The notes under the pieces are model-generated. The model saw nothing but the letters and a program-made list of their open reading frames with translations. It was not told where the DNA came from and did not search any database. DNA of 64,000 nt from Hyphobacterium marinum (GTDB lineage: Bacteria > Pseudomonadota > Alphaproteobacteria > Caulobacterales > Maricaulaceae). Every line of letters begins with the position of its first letter. The first letter of the stretch is position 1. The DNA is taken from contig NZ_JAZDRO010000003.1 in assembly GCF_036330325.1 (NCBI RefSeq), forward strand, positions 248,001 through 312,000. Reading direction: 5' to 3'. Positions 8,104 to 16,091 of the stretch are shown here, in pieces. A program made the position numbers and the translations under genes.

Positions 8104-8828
8104 CGGGCCCGCTGACCGAAGAGAAGCTTTCGCGCGGCTTCCGCATCCTTGCCGTCAGCGGCAAGATTTCCGCGCAATTCCTTACCCACGGCCCGGCCGG
8201 CCTGGACAGCCGGTCGTTGCCCGACGCGTTCATGCCAGGCTTTCAGGTGCGGAAAATCGTTGAGGTCTTGCCCCTGCCCATCCGGCAATATCCACGGCCA
8301 GATCGCCATGTCGGCAATGGAGTATGGCCCGGCGATATAATCATGCCCCAGTGCCAGCCGCGTCTCGAGGACGCCGTAGAGCCTGTTGACCTCGTTGGTA
8401 TAGCGCGCTGCGCCGTATTCGAGCTTGCTTTCATCAGGCTCGATCTTTCTGGCATAGGACCGGAAATGGTGCGCCTGTCCTGCCATCGGCCCCAGACCAC
8501 CCATCTGCCAGAACAGCCATTCGTCGGCCGCGATGCGCTCGCGCTCGTTTGACCCGTAAAACTGACCTGACTTGCGCGCGAGATATTGCAGGATCGCGCC
8601 GGACTCGAAGACCGAGACCGGCTGGCCGTCCGGGCCATCCGGGTCGATGATCGCCGGCATGCGGTTGTTCGGACTGATCTTCAGAAAGCCGGGCTCGAAC
8701 TGTTCGCCGATACCGATATTCACCGGCCGCATCTCATAGGGCAGGCCCATCTCCTCCAGCGCGATACTGACTTTCCAGCCATTCGGGGTCGGCCAGTAAT
8801 AGAGCTCAATCGGCGCGCTTGAAGCCAT
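8100..8828 (-). CDS. Glutathione S-transferase, YfcG/YghU-like (Nu class)
   Basis: A 242-residue two-domain GST. The thioredoxin-fold N-terminus begins IELYYWPTPNGWK, and the TPNG turn is typical of the YfcG/YghU disulfide-bond oxidoreductases rather than a catalytic Ser/Tyr GST. The cis-proline strand NNRMPAIIDPDG and the glutathione-binding FESGAILQYLA (E-S pair) follow at about 55-85. The C-terminal helical domain includes the N-capping SIADMAIWPWI. These enzymes reduce disulfides or peroxides with glutathione. AGGACA lies upstream of the ATG. No operon partner is apparent. Confidence 0.85.
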   Translation of the reverse strand: MASSAPIELYYWPTPNGWKVSIALEEMGLPYEMRPVNIGIGEQFEPGFLKISPNNRMPAIIDPDGPDGQPVSVFESGAILQYLARKSGQFYGSNERERIAADEWLFWQMGGLGPMAGQAHHFRSYARKIEPDESKLEYGAARYTNEVNRLYGVLETRLALGHDYIAGPYSIADMAIWPWILPDGQGQDLNDFPHLKAWHERVGQRPAVQAGRAVGKELRGNLAADGKDAEAARKLLFGQRAR

Positions 8829-9058
8829 GGGTCATGTCCTGTTCTTGAGTTCGGCGACAGATCGGGTGGGTGTCCGGGTTCCAATAGAGTGGGAAACCAA
8901 AGCCTTTGCCGCAAGGATTTGCGCGCACTCTAACCTTTCCAGAATGTCATCTTGCTTGAAAACTTGCCGGAACACGGCGACAATAAGGACCGGTGTGACC
9001 GCGAAGCGGGACCAGAGGGCGTTCCGCGCGGCACTGCAAAGGGGAAGGTATACCTGTC

Positions 9059-9448
9059 ATGAAACGAGTTATTGGAACGACCGCGCTGGCGCTGATTCTG
9101 GCGAGTGCGGCTGCCTGCACGCCGGCCGAACAGGAAGCGGCCGAAGACAATATGGAAGCGGCAGGTGAATCCATAGAAGACGCCGCAAACGACGCGGGCG
9201 AGGCGATGGAAGACGCCGCCAGCGACGCCGGCGAGAACATGGAAGACGCCGCCAACGACGCCGGTGAGGACATGGAAGAGGCTGCCGGCGACGCCGGTGA
9301 AACCATGGAAAACATGGCGCATGAAGCGGGCGAAGCCATGGAAGGCCTGGCCCATGAAGCCGGCGAAGCCATGGAAGACGCAGGCGAAGCCATCCAGGAA
9401 GCCACCGACGATGATGGCGAACCGTCCGACGACGACACACCGGAATAA
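9059..9448 (+). CDS. Acidic 11-residue-repeat lipoprotein
   Basis: A 129-residue protein. It has a hydrophobic signal segment (residues 4-19) and a probable lipobox SAAAC with Cys20, weak because position -3 is Ala. Residues 34-118 are about seven tandem 11-residue units of the form (D/E)AGExMEDAAx, rich in Asp, Glu, Ala and Met. The tail is DDDGEPSDDDTPE. The 11-residue period gives an amphipathic or right-handed coiled helix, as in LEA and apolipoprotein-like repeats. The likely location is a membrane-anchored acidic rod in the periplasm. It has no neighbours in an operon and ends in its own terminator. The function is unknown; the repeat resembles stress-linked LEA-type proteins only in period and composition. 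Confidence 0.75.
   Translation: MKRVIGTTALALILASAAACTPAEQEAAEDNMEAAGESIEDAANDAGEAMEDAASDAGENMEDAANDAGEDMEEAAGDAGETMENMAHEAGEAMEGLAHEAGEAMEDAGEAIQEATDDDGEPSDDDTPE
9158..9412 (+). repeat. Tandem 33-bp coding repeats
   Basis: Seven to eight imperfect 33-bp units encode the 11-residue repeat of the lipoprotein. Units 2-4 are the most alike (DAGEAMEDAAS, DAGENMEDAAN, DAGEDMEEAAG). The last two are shortened or diverged. Copy number could vary between strains by slippage. Confidence 0.8.
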
Positions 9449-9469
9449 GGCTTTTGCGACTGACAGATG

Positions 9470-9505
9470 CGGCGCTGGAGTCAATCGGCTCCAGCGCCGT
9501 TTCTT
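9470..9505 (+). terminator. Rho-independent terminator of the repeat lipoprotein gene
   Basis: A perfect 11-bp stem (CGGCGCTGGAG paired with CTCCAGCGCCG) with an 8-nt loop, followed by TTTCTT, starting 21 bp after the stop codon. Confidence 0.85.
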
Positions 9506-9593
9506 ATGGGGCCTGCACGCCTGCCATTCCGTTGCTCGCCATTCGGGGGTATGGGAAAGCCCGAAACCCTGAAGTCTGCGCCCCGGAATATTC

Positions 9594-10535
9594 ATGACCG
9601 ACGCTACCATTCCCGCCATATCCCTGTCGCTGAACGACACCGACAAGGACGCGTTCTCCGCACAACTCGGCGGCAGTTTCCGGCGGTTTGGGTTTGCCGT
9701 CATCGCTGATCATGGGCTCGACCCGGAAGTGATCAACCGCGCGCTGGCGGCGACGAAAGCCTTCTTCGCCCTGCCGGAAGACGCCAAGCGCCGCTATTTC
9801 ATCGCGGGCGGTGGCGGGGCTCGCGGTTACACGCCCTTCGGCACCGAAAATGCCAAGGGCGCGACAGCCAAGGATTTGAAGGAATTCTGGCATGTCGGAC
9901 GCGACCTTTCCGACGGGCATCCCCACAGGCAATGGATGGCCGATAATCTGAAGCCAGAGGAGGTCAGCGACTGGGACGCGGTCCACGACCTCTATGCCGA
10001 GCTGGACCGTCTGGGCGCGATCATCCTTGCCGCCATCGCCCGGCATCTGGACCTGCCGGAGGATTTCTTTGTCGACACGGTCCGTGACGGCAATTCGGTA
10101 TTGCGCCTGCTCCACTACCCGCCGCAGGCCGAGGTGCCCGAAGGCTCGGTCCGGGCCGCCGCGCACGAGGACATCAACACGATCACGCTACTGCTGGGGG
10201 CCGAGGAAGCCGGGCTGCAGGTCAAGGACCGGCGTGACGGGAAATGGATCGACATCAATCCACCCGCAGGCTGCCTTGTCGTGAATATCGGGGACATGTT
10301 GCAGCGGCTGACCAACAATGTCCTGCCGTCAACGAGCCACCGCGTGGTCAATCCGGCTCCGGAACGGCAAGGTTTCTCGCGTTATTCGACGCCCTTTTTC
10401 CTGCATTTCCGGCCGGGTTACGAAATCCGGACGCTGGAGAACTGCATCAGCGCCGACAATCCCGACCACTACCCCGAACCGATCACGTCACAGGCCTATC
10501 TTGAAGAACGCCTGCGCGAGATCGGGCTGAAATAG
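9594..10535 (+). CDS. 2-oxoglutarate/Fe(II) oxygenase, isopenicillin-N-synthase-like
   Basis: A 313-residue double-stranded beta-helix oxygenase. The iron triad is H191, D193 (AAHEDINTITLL) and H249 (STSHRV). The 2-oxoglutarate carboxylate site is R263-x-S265 (FSRYSTPFF). The N-terminal DIOX_N part carries the family motif GFAVIADHG. Members include oxidases and hydroxylases of amino acids, purines and hormones, and the substrate cannot be inferred. The ATG at 9594 is the first in a strong frame, though no clear purine-rich site precedes it. It stands alone, convergent with a small membrane gene whose stop abuts its own. Confidence 0.85.
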   Translation: MTDATIPAISLSLNDTDKDAFSAQLGGSFRRFGFAVIADHGLDPEVINRALAATKAFFALPEDAKRRYFIAGGGGARGYTPFGTENAKGATAKDLKEFWHVGRDLSDGHPHRQWMADNLKPEEVSDWDAVHDLYAELDRLGAIILAAIARHLDLPEDFFVDTVRDGNSVLRLLHYPPQAEVPEGSVRAAAHEDINTITLLLGAEEAGLQVKDRRDGKWIDINPPAGCLVVNIGDMLQRLTNNVLPSTSHRVVNPAPERQGFSRYSTPFFLHFRPGYEIRTLENCISADNPDHYPEPITSQAYLEERLREIGLK

Positions 10536-10676
10536 TCAGCCGGTCGTCCCGACGAAAATCGCAACGGCCACGGCGAGGATGGCAGCGCCCCCCAAGGTCG
10601 ACCAGAGCAGGACATGCTCCTGCCAGCGTTTGCGTTCGCCTTGGCGGGCTTCGGTCTTTTCTACTTCCTCGCGCAT
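10536..10676 (-). CDS. 46-residue single-pass membrane protein
   Basis: The open frame runs further upstream, but ATG at 10676 has a clear AGGAGAG five nt before it and gives a sensible protein: a charged N-terminus (MREEVEKTEARQGERKRW) and one hydrophobic helix at about residues 24-43. It is immediately convergent with the oxygenase gene. Together with the next small gene on the same strand, it forms a pair with matching architecture (basic or aromatic KRWQ/KTWQ start, then a single helix). Small helices of this kind occur in respiratory complexes, but I do not recognise it. Confidence 0.55.
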   Translation of the reverse strand: MREEVEKTEARQGERKRWQEHVLLWSTLGGAAILAVAVAIFVGTTG

Positions 10677-10755
10677 GAATCTCTCCTGCTGGTTTGACTG
10701 AATAACGGCCAAGTGCCGTGTTTCGTTCCGAGCGGAGAGATGGGGCGATCCGGTT

Positions 10756-10783
10756 TCCAATCAAATTCAATGATTTGATCGGA
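10756..10783. promoter_or_regulatory. 28-bp inverted repeat, candidate operator
   Basis: Two 11-nt arms separated by 6 nt: TCCAATCAAAT and ATTTGATCGGA pair with one mismatch, and the inner 7 bp are perfect. It lies 80 bp upstream of the 46-residue membrane gene and between two same-strand small genes. It has no T-run, so it looks like a protein-binding site rather than a terminator. Confidence 0.4.
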
Positions 10784-10822
10784 GGTATAGAGCCTGCCGA
10801 TCCGGCAGGGCCGCGCATGGAC

Positions 10823-10954
10823 CTAAAGGGCGAAAACCGCGACGCTGAGCGCCAACAGAACAAAGACCGCCGTGGTCGTGACGCTCGTCACCTGGTCCTG
10901 CCAGGTCTTCGGAGCCTTCAGCACGTCATGATGGGTTTCGAAAGTCTTGTGCAT
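10823..10954 (-). CDS. 43-residue single-pass membrane protein
   Basis: Start ATG at 10954 is preceded by GCAGGGAC, an acceptable ribosome site; the longer frame upstream has no such support. The product has a polar N-terminus with MHKTFETHHD and APKTWQDQV, then one hydrophobic helix running to the C-terminus (about residues 25-43). It resembles the downstream 46-residue protein in size, topology and the Trp-Gln before the helix. No family is recognised. Confidence 0.45.
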   Translation of the reverse strand: MHKTFETHHDVLKAPKTWQDQVTSVTTTAVFVLLALSVAVFAL

Positions 10955-11108
10955 GTCCCTGCTCTCACCAAGCGCCGTGCGGGCCTCTCCCGCGCCGACA
11001 AGGCAGGGTTTCACCCACACCAGCTGAACGCGGCATGAGCAGGCAGAGTTCCCGGAGTTCAGGATTGGGGACGCGCGTCCAGCACTGGTTCGAAGAGATA
11101 ATCCGGAG

Positions 11109-11126
11109 TTCCAGCGAAAGCTGGAA
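11109..11126. repeat. Short palindromic repeat (REP-like)
   Basis: A perfect inverted repeat TTCCAGCGAAAGCTGGAA followed by TCCAGC. It has the TTCC(A/C)GC-GAAAGC-... form of dispersed intergenic hairpins seen in many alphaproteobacterial genomes (general knowledge). It lies in the gap before gatB's 3' end, so it could also stabilise that mRNA end. Confidence 0.5.
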
Positions 11127-11182
11127 TCCAGCAAAAAGTCCGGACCCTTGGCGCAAGCCCAAGGGCCCATGAAGACCAACCG

Positions 11183-12672
<1,490 letters not shown>

Positions 12673-12676
<4 letters not shown>

Positions 12677-12891
12677 GTTTTAGGTCCGGAATCCTGAGTG
12701 TCGGCGGCGCTTTTCAGCACCCGCCAGGCCATCACGGCCAGAATTGCGAAAAGAAGAAAGGCGATACCGACGCCGAGCGCGATCCCGCCATAGAGCGGCG
12801 GATTGGCCGTCGCGATATGACCGCGCAGCATCAGCGCGCCGAGAATGGCGACGAGGCCGCCGATCCAGATGGCGGGGCGCACGAGTTTCAT
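12673..12891 (-). CDS. Small two-helix membrane protein in the gat operon
   Basis: A 72-residue protein starting MKLVRPAIW. It has two hydrophobic helices (about 5-20 and 30-55) and a polar tail ending SGPKT. The start at 12891 is chosen because it lies 10 nt after the DUF2185 gene and excludes an upstream stretch that overlaps that gene. Its stop overlaps the gatB start by ATGA, implying coupled translation. No family is recognised. Position in the gat operon need not mean a role in tRNA amidation. Confidence 0.65.
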
Positions 12892-12901
12892 GGCCGCGGG
12901 T

Positions 12902-13225
12902 CTAGGCATCGTCCGGGTCCAGATCCATGGAGCGCCACTCACCTGTCGACAGCTTCTCGTAGGAGGAGCCTTCGGGCAGTTCGGCAATCTCGGCGATGGA
13001 CGGGTCGTGCTTCGCCACGGCGTTGATGTCGTGGAAGGCGAAATTGTCGAGATCATTCGAATAGGCTTCGCTCTCGTCACCGGCAAAGAAGCGCCAACCG
13101 GAATCATCCGCCTTCACCGCCTCGCGATAGGCCCAGCCCACCGGCTTGCCATCGCGCATGATGCGGTTCGAGGCCACACAGATGCCCTTGGGCAAAAGGG
13201 GTTTGGATTGCTTTTCTTCAGCCAT
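12902..13225 (-). CDS. DUF2185-type protein
   Basis: A 107-residue soluble protein. It has a basic N-terminus and the family core GICVASNRIMRDGKPVGWAYRE followed, after a short gap, by SGWRFFAGDESEAY. The rest is acidic, with SMDLDPDDA near the end. DUF2185 proteins are small, often encoded singly, and some are annotated as immunity-like, but no biochemical role is established to my knowledge. ATG at 13225 sits 2 nt after the gatA stop and is preferred over GTG at 13237, which would overlap gatA. Confidence 0.7.
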   Translation of the reverse strand: MAEEKQSKPLLPKGICVASNRIMRDGKPVGWAYREAVKADDSGWRFFAGDESEAYSNDLDNFAFHDINAVAKHDPSIAEIAELPEGSSYEKLSTGEWRSMDLDPDDA

Positions 13226-13227
13226 CC

Positions 13228-14697
13228 CTACCACCACTTCTTGGGCTTGCCGGTGAAGCCGGCCTGGGCTTCCAGAGCCGCACCGACGGCGAACATGGAT
13301 TCTTCATCGAGCGCGGGGGTGATCACCTGCAGGCCGAGCGGCAGGCCATCCTTGTCGAGCCCCACCGGTACCGACATGGCCGGAATACCCGCGATATTGG
13401 CCGTCACGGTGAAAATGTCATTCAAATACATCGCAATCGGGTCGTTCGAGCGCGAGCCGATCTCGAAGGCCGCAGATGGCGTGGAGGGCGTCAGCAGCGC
13501 GTCGCACTGCTCGAACGCCGTCTTGAAGTCTTCGAGGATCCGGCGTCGAACCTTCAGCGCGCGCAGATAATAGGCGTCGTAATACCCGGCCGAGAGCACA
13601 TAGGTGCCGATGAGGATACGGCGTTGGACTTCCTTGCCGAACCCGGCGGCGCGGGTCTGCTCATAGGTGTCGGTGAGGTCCTTGCCCTCGACGCGGTTGC
13701 CGTAGCGCATGCCGTCATAGCGCGCGAGGTTGGACGAGGCTTCCGCCGGCGCGATGATGTAATAGGTCGGCAGCGCATATTTCGTGTGCGGCAGCGACAC
13801 GTCGACAATCTCGCAGCCCGCATCTTTCAGCATGTCGACGCCCTGGGACCACAACGTCTCGATTTCCTCGGGCATGCCGTCCATGCGGTATTCCTTCGGC
13901 ACGCCGATGCGCATGCCCTTCACCGCACGCTCCGCTGCTGCCGCAAAGTCCGGCACGGCATTGGGCAGCGAGGTAGACTCTTTCGGATCGTGCCCCGACA
14001 TCGCCTGCATCAGCACGGCGGCATCGCGCACTGTCTTGGCGATGGGCCCCGGATGGTCGAGCGAGGAGGCAAACGCCACCGCGCCCCACCGCGAACAACG
14101 GCCATATGTGCCTTTCACACCGACCGTACCGGTGAAGGCCGCCGGCTGGCGGATAGATCCGCCGGTATCGGTGCCCGTTGCGCCGAAGCAGAGATCGGCT
14201 GCGACCGCCGCTGCGGACCCGCCCGACGATCCGCCGGGGGTGAGTTTCGCGTCGCCCGTGCGCCACGGATTGACCGCCGGTCCCTGGTTCGAGGTCTCGT
14301 TCGACGAGCCCATGGCAAATTCGTCCATCGACGTCTTGCCGAGGAAAACGCCGCCCGCCTCCCACAGCTTGGCCGACACGGTCGACTCATAGGTCGGCTT
14401 GAAGCCTTTCAGGATGTTCGACGAGGCCGCGGTCTCGACGCCCTCGACCGCGAAGAGGTCCTTCATGGCGATGGGCGCGCCTTCGATGAGGCCGCCCTCG
14501 CCCTTCGCCAGACGGTCGTCGCTGGCCCTGGCCATCGCCATCGTCTTGTCGGCATCGAAGCTGGAAAACGCGTTCAGCGCACCATTGGCCGCCTCGCTTG
14601 CCGACAGGGCGGCGTCGGCCAGCTCTGTGGCGGACACCTCGCGGCTTTTCAGCTTCGCGGTGATCTCGGTAAGCGACAGGGACAGAAGATCAGACAT
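13228..14697 (-). CDS. gatA: Asp-tRNA(Asn)/Glu-tRNA(Gln) amidotransferase subunit A
   Basis: A 489-residue amidase-signature glutaminase. The catalytic Ser-cisSer-Lys triad is visible as K79 (IAMKDLF), S157 (GGSSGGS) and S181 (TGGSIRQPAAF). It releases ammonia from glutamine and channels it to GatB. The ATG at 14697 gives the family N-terminus (SDLLSLSLTEI) and overlaps the acetyltransferase gene by 8 nt. The frame stays open upstream for over 130 codons, but that part is the acetyltransferase gene read out of frame. Confidence 0.97.
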   Translation of the reverse strand: MSDLLSLSLTEITAKLKSREVSATELADAALSASEAANGALNAFSSFDADKTMAMARASDDRLAKGEGGLIEGAPIAMKDLFAVEGVETAASSNILKGFKPTYESTVSAKLWEAGGVFLGKTSMDEFAMGSSNETSNQGPAVNPWRTGDAKLTPGGSSGGSAAAVAADLCFGATGTDTGGSIRQPAAFTGTVGVKGTYGRCSRWGAVAFASSLDHPGPIAKTVRDAAVLMQAMSGHDPKESTSLPNAVPDFAAAAERAVKGMRIGVPKEYRMDGMPEEIETLWSQGVDMLKDAGCEIVDVSLPHTKYALPTYYIIAPAEASSNLARYDGMRYGNRVEGKDLTDTYEQTRAAGFGKEVQRRILIGTYVLSAGYYDAYYLRALKVRRRILEDFKTAFEQCDALLTPSTPSAAFEIGSRSNDPIAMYLNDIFTVTANIAGIPAMSVPVGLDKDGLPLGLQVITPALDEESMFAVGAALEAQAGFTGKPKKWW

Positions 14698-15181
14698 GGG
14701 AAACCATCGTTTCAGCCGGCGAAAGCCGGATCTCGTAACAGAAATTATGGGGGCTATCGGCAGGGTAATCGCCAAAGGCCGGACAGCGCCGGTAGCCGGC
14801 CGACTCATAAAGGCCAATTGCTGCGAGTTGCTGGTCACCGGTTTCCAGACGCATGAATTCGAACCCGTCCGCGCGCGCCGCATCGTGGACCGCGTCGAGC
14901 AAAAGGCGTGAAATGCCCTGCCCGCGCGCTCCGTGCGCCACGAACATGCGCTTGATTTCGGCAAAACCCTCATAGGGCCGCATGGCGACACAGCCGACCG
15001 GCTGGCCCGACCCGTCACGCGCCACGAAGAACCGCATGCCCGGACCGGCCAGACCCTCACCCGAGACGAAATGATTGAATTGCGGCTCGTAGAGACCCGA
15101 CAATTCGGCATCGAGCGCCGCGATCAGCGCGCGCGCATCGTCTGAACGCGGATCCTCGGCCGCTACCGTGACGGTCATCAC
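14690..15181 (-). CDS. GNAT N-acetyltransferase inserted in the gat operon
   Basis: A 163-residue GNAT protein. The acetyl-CoA pyrophosphate loop is IKRMFVAHGARGQGISRLLL (R/Q-G-x-G type), with motif B around GLYESAGYRRCPAFGDY. Relatives of this size acetylate small amines, amino acids or toxins; the substrate is unknown. ATGATG at the start overlaps the gatC stop by 4 nt, and its end overlaps gatA by 8 nt, so it is tightly co-translated with both. Finding it between gatC and gatA is unusual, since the three gat genes are normally adjacent. Confidence 0.85.
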   Translation of the reverse strand: MMTVTVAAEDPRSDDARALIAALDAELSGLYEPQFNHFVSGEGLAGPGMRFFVARDGSGQPVGCVAMRPYEGFAEIKRMFVAHGARGQGISRLLLDAVHDAARADGFEFMRLETGDQQLAAIGLYESAGYRRCPAFGDYPADSPHNFCYEIRLSPAETMVSHV

Positions 15182-15465
15182 TCCACCGCCTTGGGCACCA
15201 CGAAGAAGCCCTCTTCCGACTTTGGCGCGTTCGCCAGGACAGCATCGCGCTTGTCGCCATCGGTCACGACATCGTCGCGCTGCGGCAGCGGAAACGCCAC
15301 CGGCGTCGTCATCGGCTCGACACCGTCGACATCGATTTCATTGAGCTGTTCGACCCATTGCAGGATGCCGTTGAGTTCACCCGTCAACGCCTCGAGGCGC
15401 TCGGTCGGCTCGGCAATCCGGGCCAGGCGGGCGATACGGCGGACATCATCCTGAGTGACGGACAT
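15178..15465 (-). CDS. gatC: Asp-tRNA(Asn)/Glu-tRNA(Gln) amidotransferase subunit C
   Basis: A 95-residue GatC. It has the N-terminal helix (VRRIARLARIAEPTERL), the ILQWVEQLNEIDVDGVEPM core and the VAFPLPQRDDV loop, and ends FFVVPKAVE, all typical. It is the belt that holds GatA to GatB. The start at 15465 gives the family length; an upstream Met at 15531 adds an unrelated extension. First gene of the leftward gatC-GNAT-gatA-DUF2185-TM-gatB operon. Confidence 0.95.
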   Translation of the reverse strand: MSVTQDDVRRIARLARIAEPTERLEALTGELNGILQWVEQLNEIDVDGVEPMTTPVAFPLPQRDDVVTDGDKRDAVLANAPKSEEGFFVVPKAVE

Positions 15466-15568
15466 GGGAACGGCTCCGGCCTTTGGAAAAAGCGAAGCCC
15501 GGTGAGTATCAACGCCCGTGCTGCAGCGCAAGATTTTCGCTGTGTGAAGGGGATTGTTGTGGCGCTCT

Positions 15569-15644
15569 CCTTCCCCTTGATGGGGAAGGTGGCTGACGCG
15601 AATTAGCCCTCTCCCTGCAGGGAGAGGGTTGGGTGAGGGGTCTT
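15569..15644. repeat. Left repeat arm of the DUF559 cassette
   Basis: Three elements in a row. A hairpin CCTTCCCC-TTGAT-GGGGAAGG lies at 15569-15589 and a hairpin CCCTCTCCCT-GC-AGGGAGAGGG at 15607-15628. A 14-bp sequence GGGTGAGGGGTCTT at 15631-15644 is repeated inverted and perfect at 16008-16021. Confidence 0.8.
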
Positions 15645-15661
15645 CATGCTAGGTTTGGCCG

Positions 15662-16024
15662 ATGCCTGAACGCCTGACACCCGTTGCACGCCGGTTGCGG
15701 CGTGACATGACGCGACCAGAACACGCGGTCTGGCGCATGCTCCGGCAGCGCCCGCTTGGTTTCAAGTTCCGGCGTCAGCAGCCGATCGAGACCTACGTGC
15801 TCGACTTCGCCTGTTTCGAACTCCAGCTGGTGATCGAAGTCGATGGCGGTCAACATGCCAACTCCACTACCGATGAAATCCGAACCCGTGCGTTGGAAGC
15901 CCTCGGCTGGACGGTCATCCGCTTCTGGAACAATGACGTCAATGAAACGCCCGATGGCGTCCACGAGCGCATTCTCGATGCGCTGCGAATGCTCGACGCA
16001 AGGCGAAAAGACCCCTCACCCTGA
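15662..16024 (+). CDS. DUF559 endonuclease-like protein (PD-(D/E)XK fold)
   Basis: A 120-residue protein of the DUF559 family, related in fold to the very-short-patch-repair endonuclease Vsr. It has the usual TRPEHAVWRMLRQRPLGFKFRRQ opening with EHAVW. The predicted nuclease core is YVLDFACFELQLVIEVDGGQH, with D and E/D-x-G acidic positions, then the TVIRFWNNDVNE strand. The activity has not been shown for this family as far as I know. The gene begins 17 bp after a repeat arm, and its last codons (KDPSP, stop) are written inside the opposite arm, so gene and repeats look like one unit. It is read opposite to the flanking operons. Confidence 0.8.
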   Translation: MPERLTPVARRLRRDMTRPEHAVWRMLRQRPLGFKFRRQQPIETYVLDFACFELQLVIEVDGGQHANSTTDEIRTRALEALGWTVIRFWNNDVNETPDGVHERILDALRMLDARRKDPSP

Positions 16025-16074
16025 CGGCTTCGCCGTCTTCCCTCTCCCTGAAGGGAGAGGGTGAGGCGCGCCTC
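16008..16074. repeat. Right repeat arm of the DUF559 cassette
   Basis: AAGACCCCTCACCC (16008-16021) is the perfect inverse of the left arm. It is followed by the hairpin GACGGC-TTC-GCCGTC (16023-16037), the hairpin CCCTCTCCCT-GA-AGGGAGAGGG (16040-16061) and the palindrome GAGGCGCGCCTC (16063-16074). The 22-bp CCCTCTCCCT hairpin is shared with the left arm except for one loop base. Confidence 0.8.
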
Positions 16075-16091
16075 GCGCCAACCAGAATACC

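Noticed and set aside
8840..8855. GTTC-TTGA-GTTC as an alphaproteobacterial LexA site before the GST gene
   Set aside because: The known spacing is GTTC-N7-GTTC; the spacer here is 4.
9158..9412. CRISPR-like direct repeats
   Set aside because: The 33-bp units are contiguous, have no spacers, and encode an in-frame protein repeat.
10760..10779. FNR/Crp-like site in the inverted repeat
   Set aside because: FNR sites have TTGAT...ATCAA arms; here the arms are in the opposite order (ATCAAAT...ATTTGAT) with a 6-nt centre, so it is listed only as an unassigned inverted repeat.
13624..14856. 410-codon plus-strand open frame
   Set aside because: Antisense to gatA and part of the acetyltransferase; Arg/His/Gly-rich with no family features.
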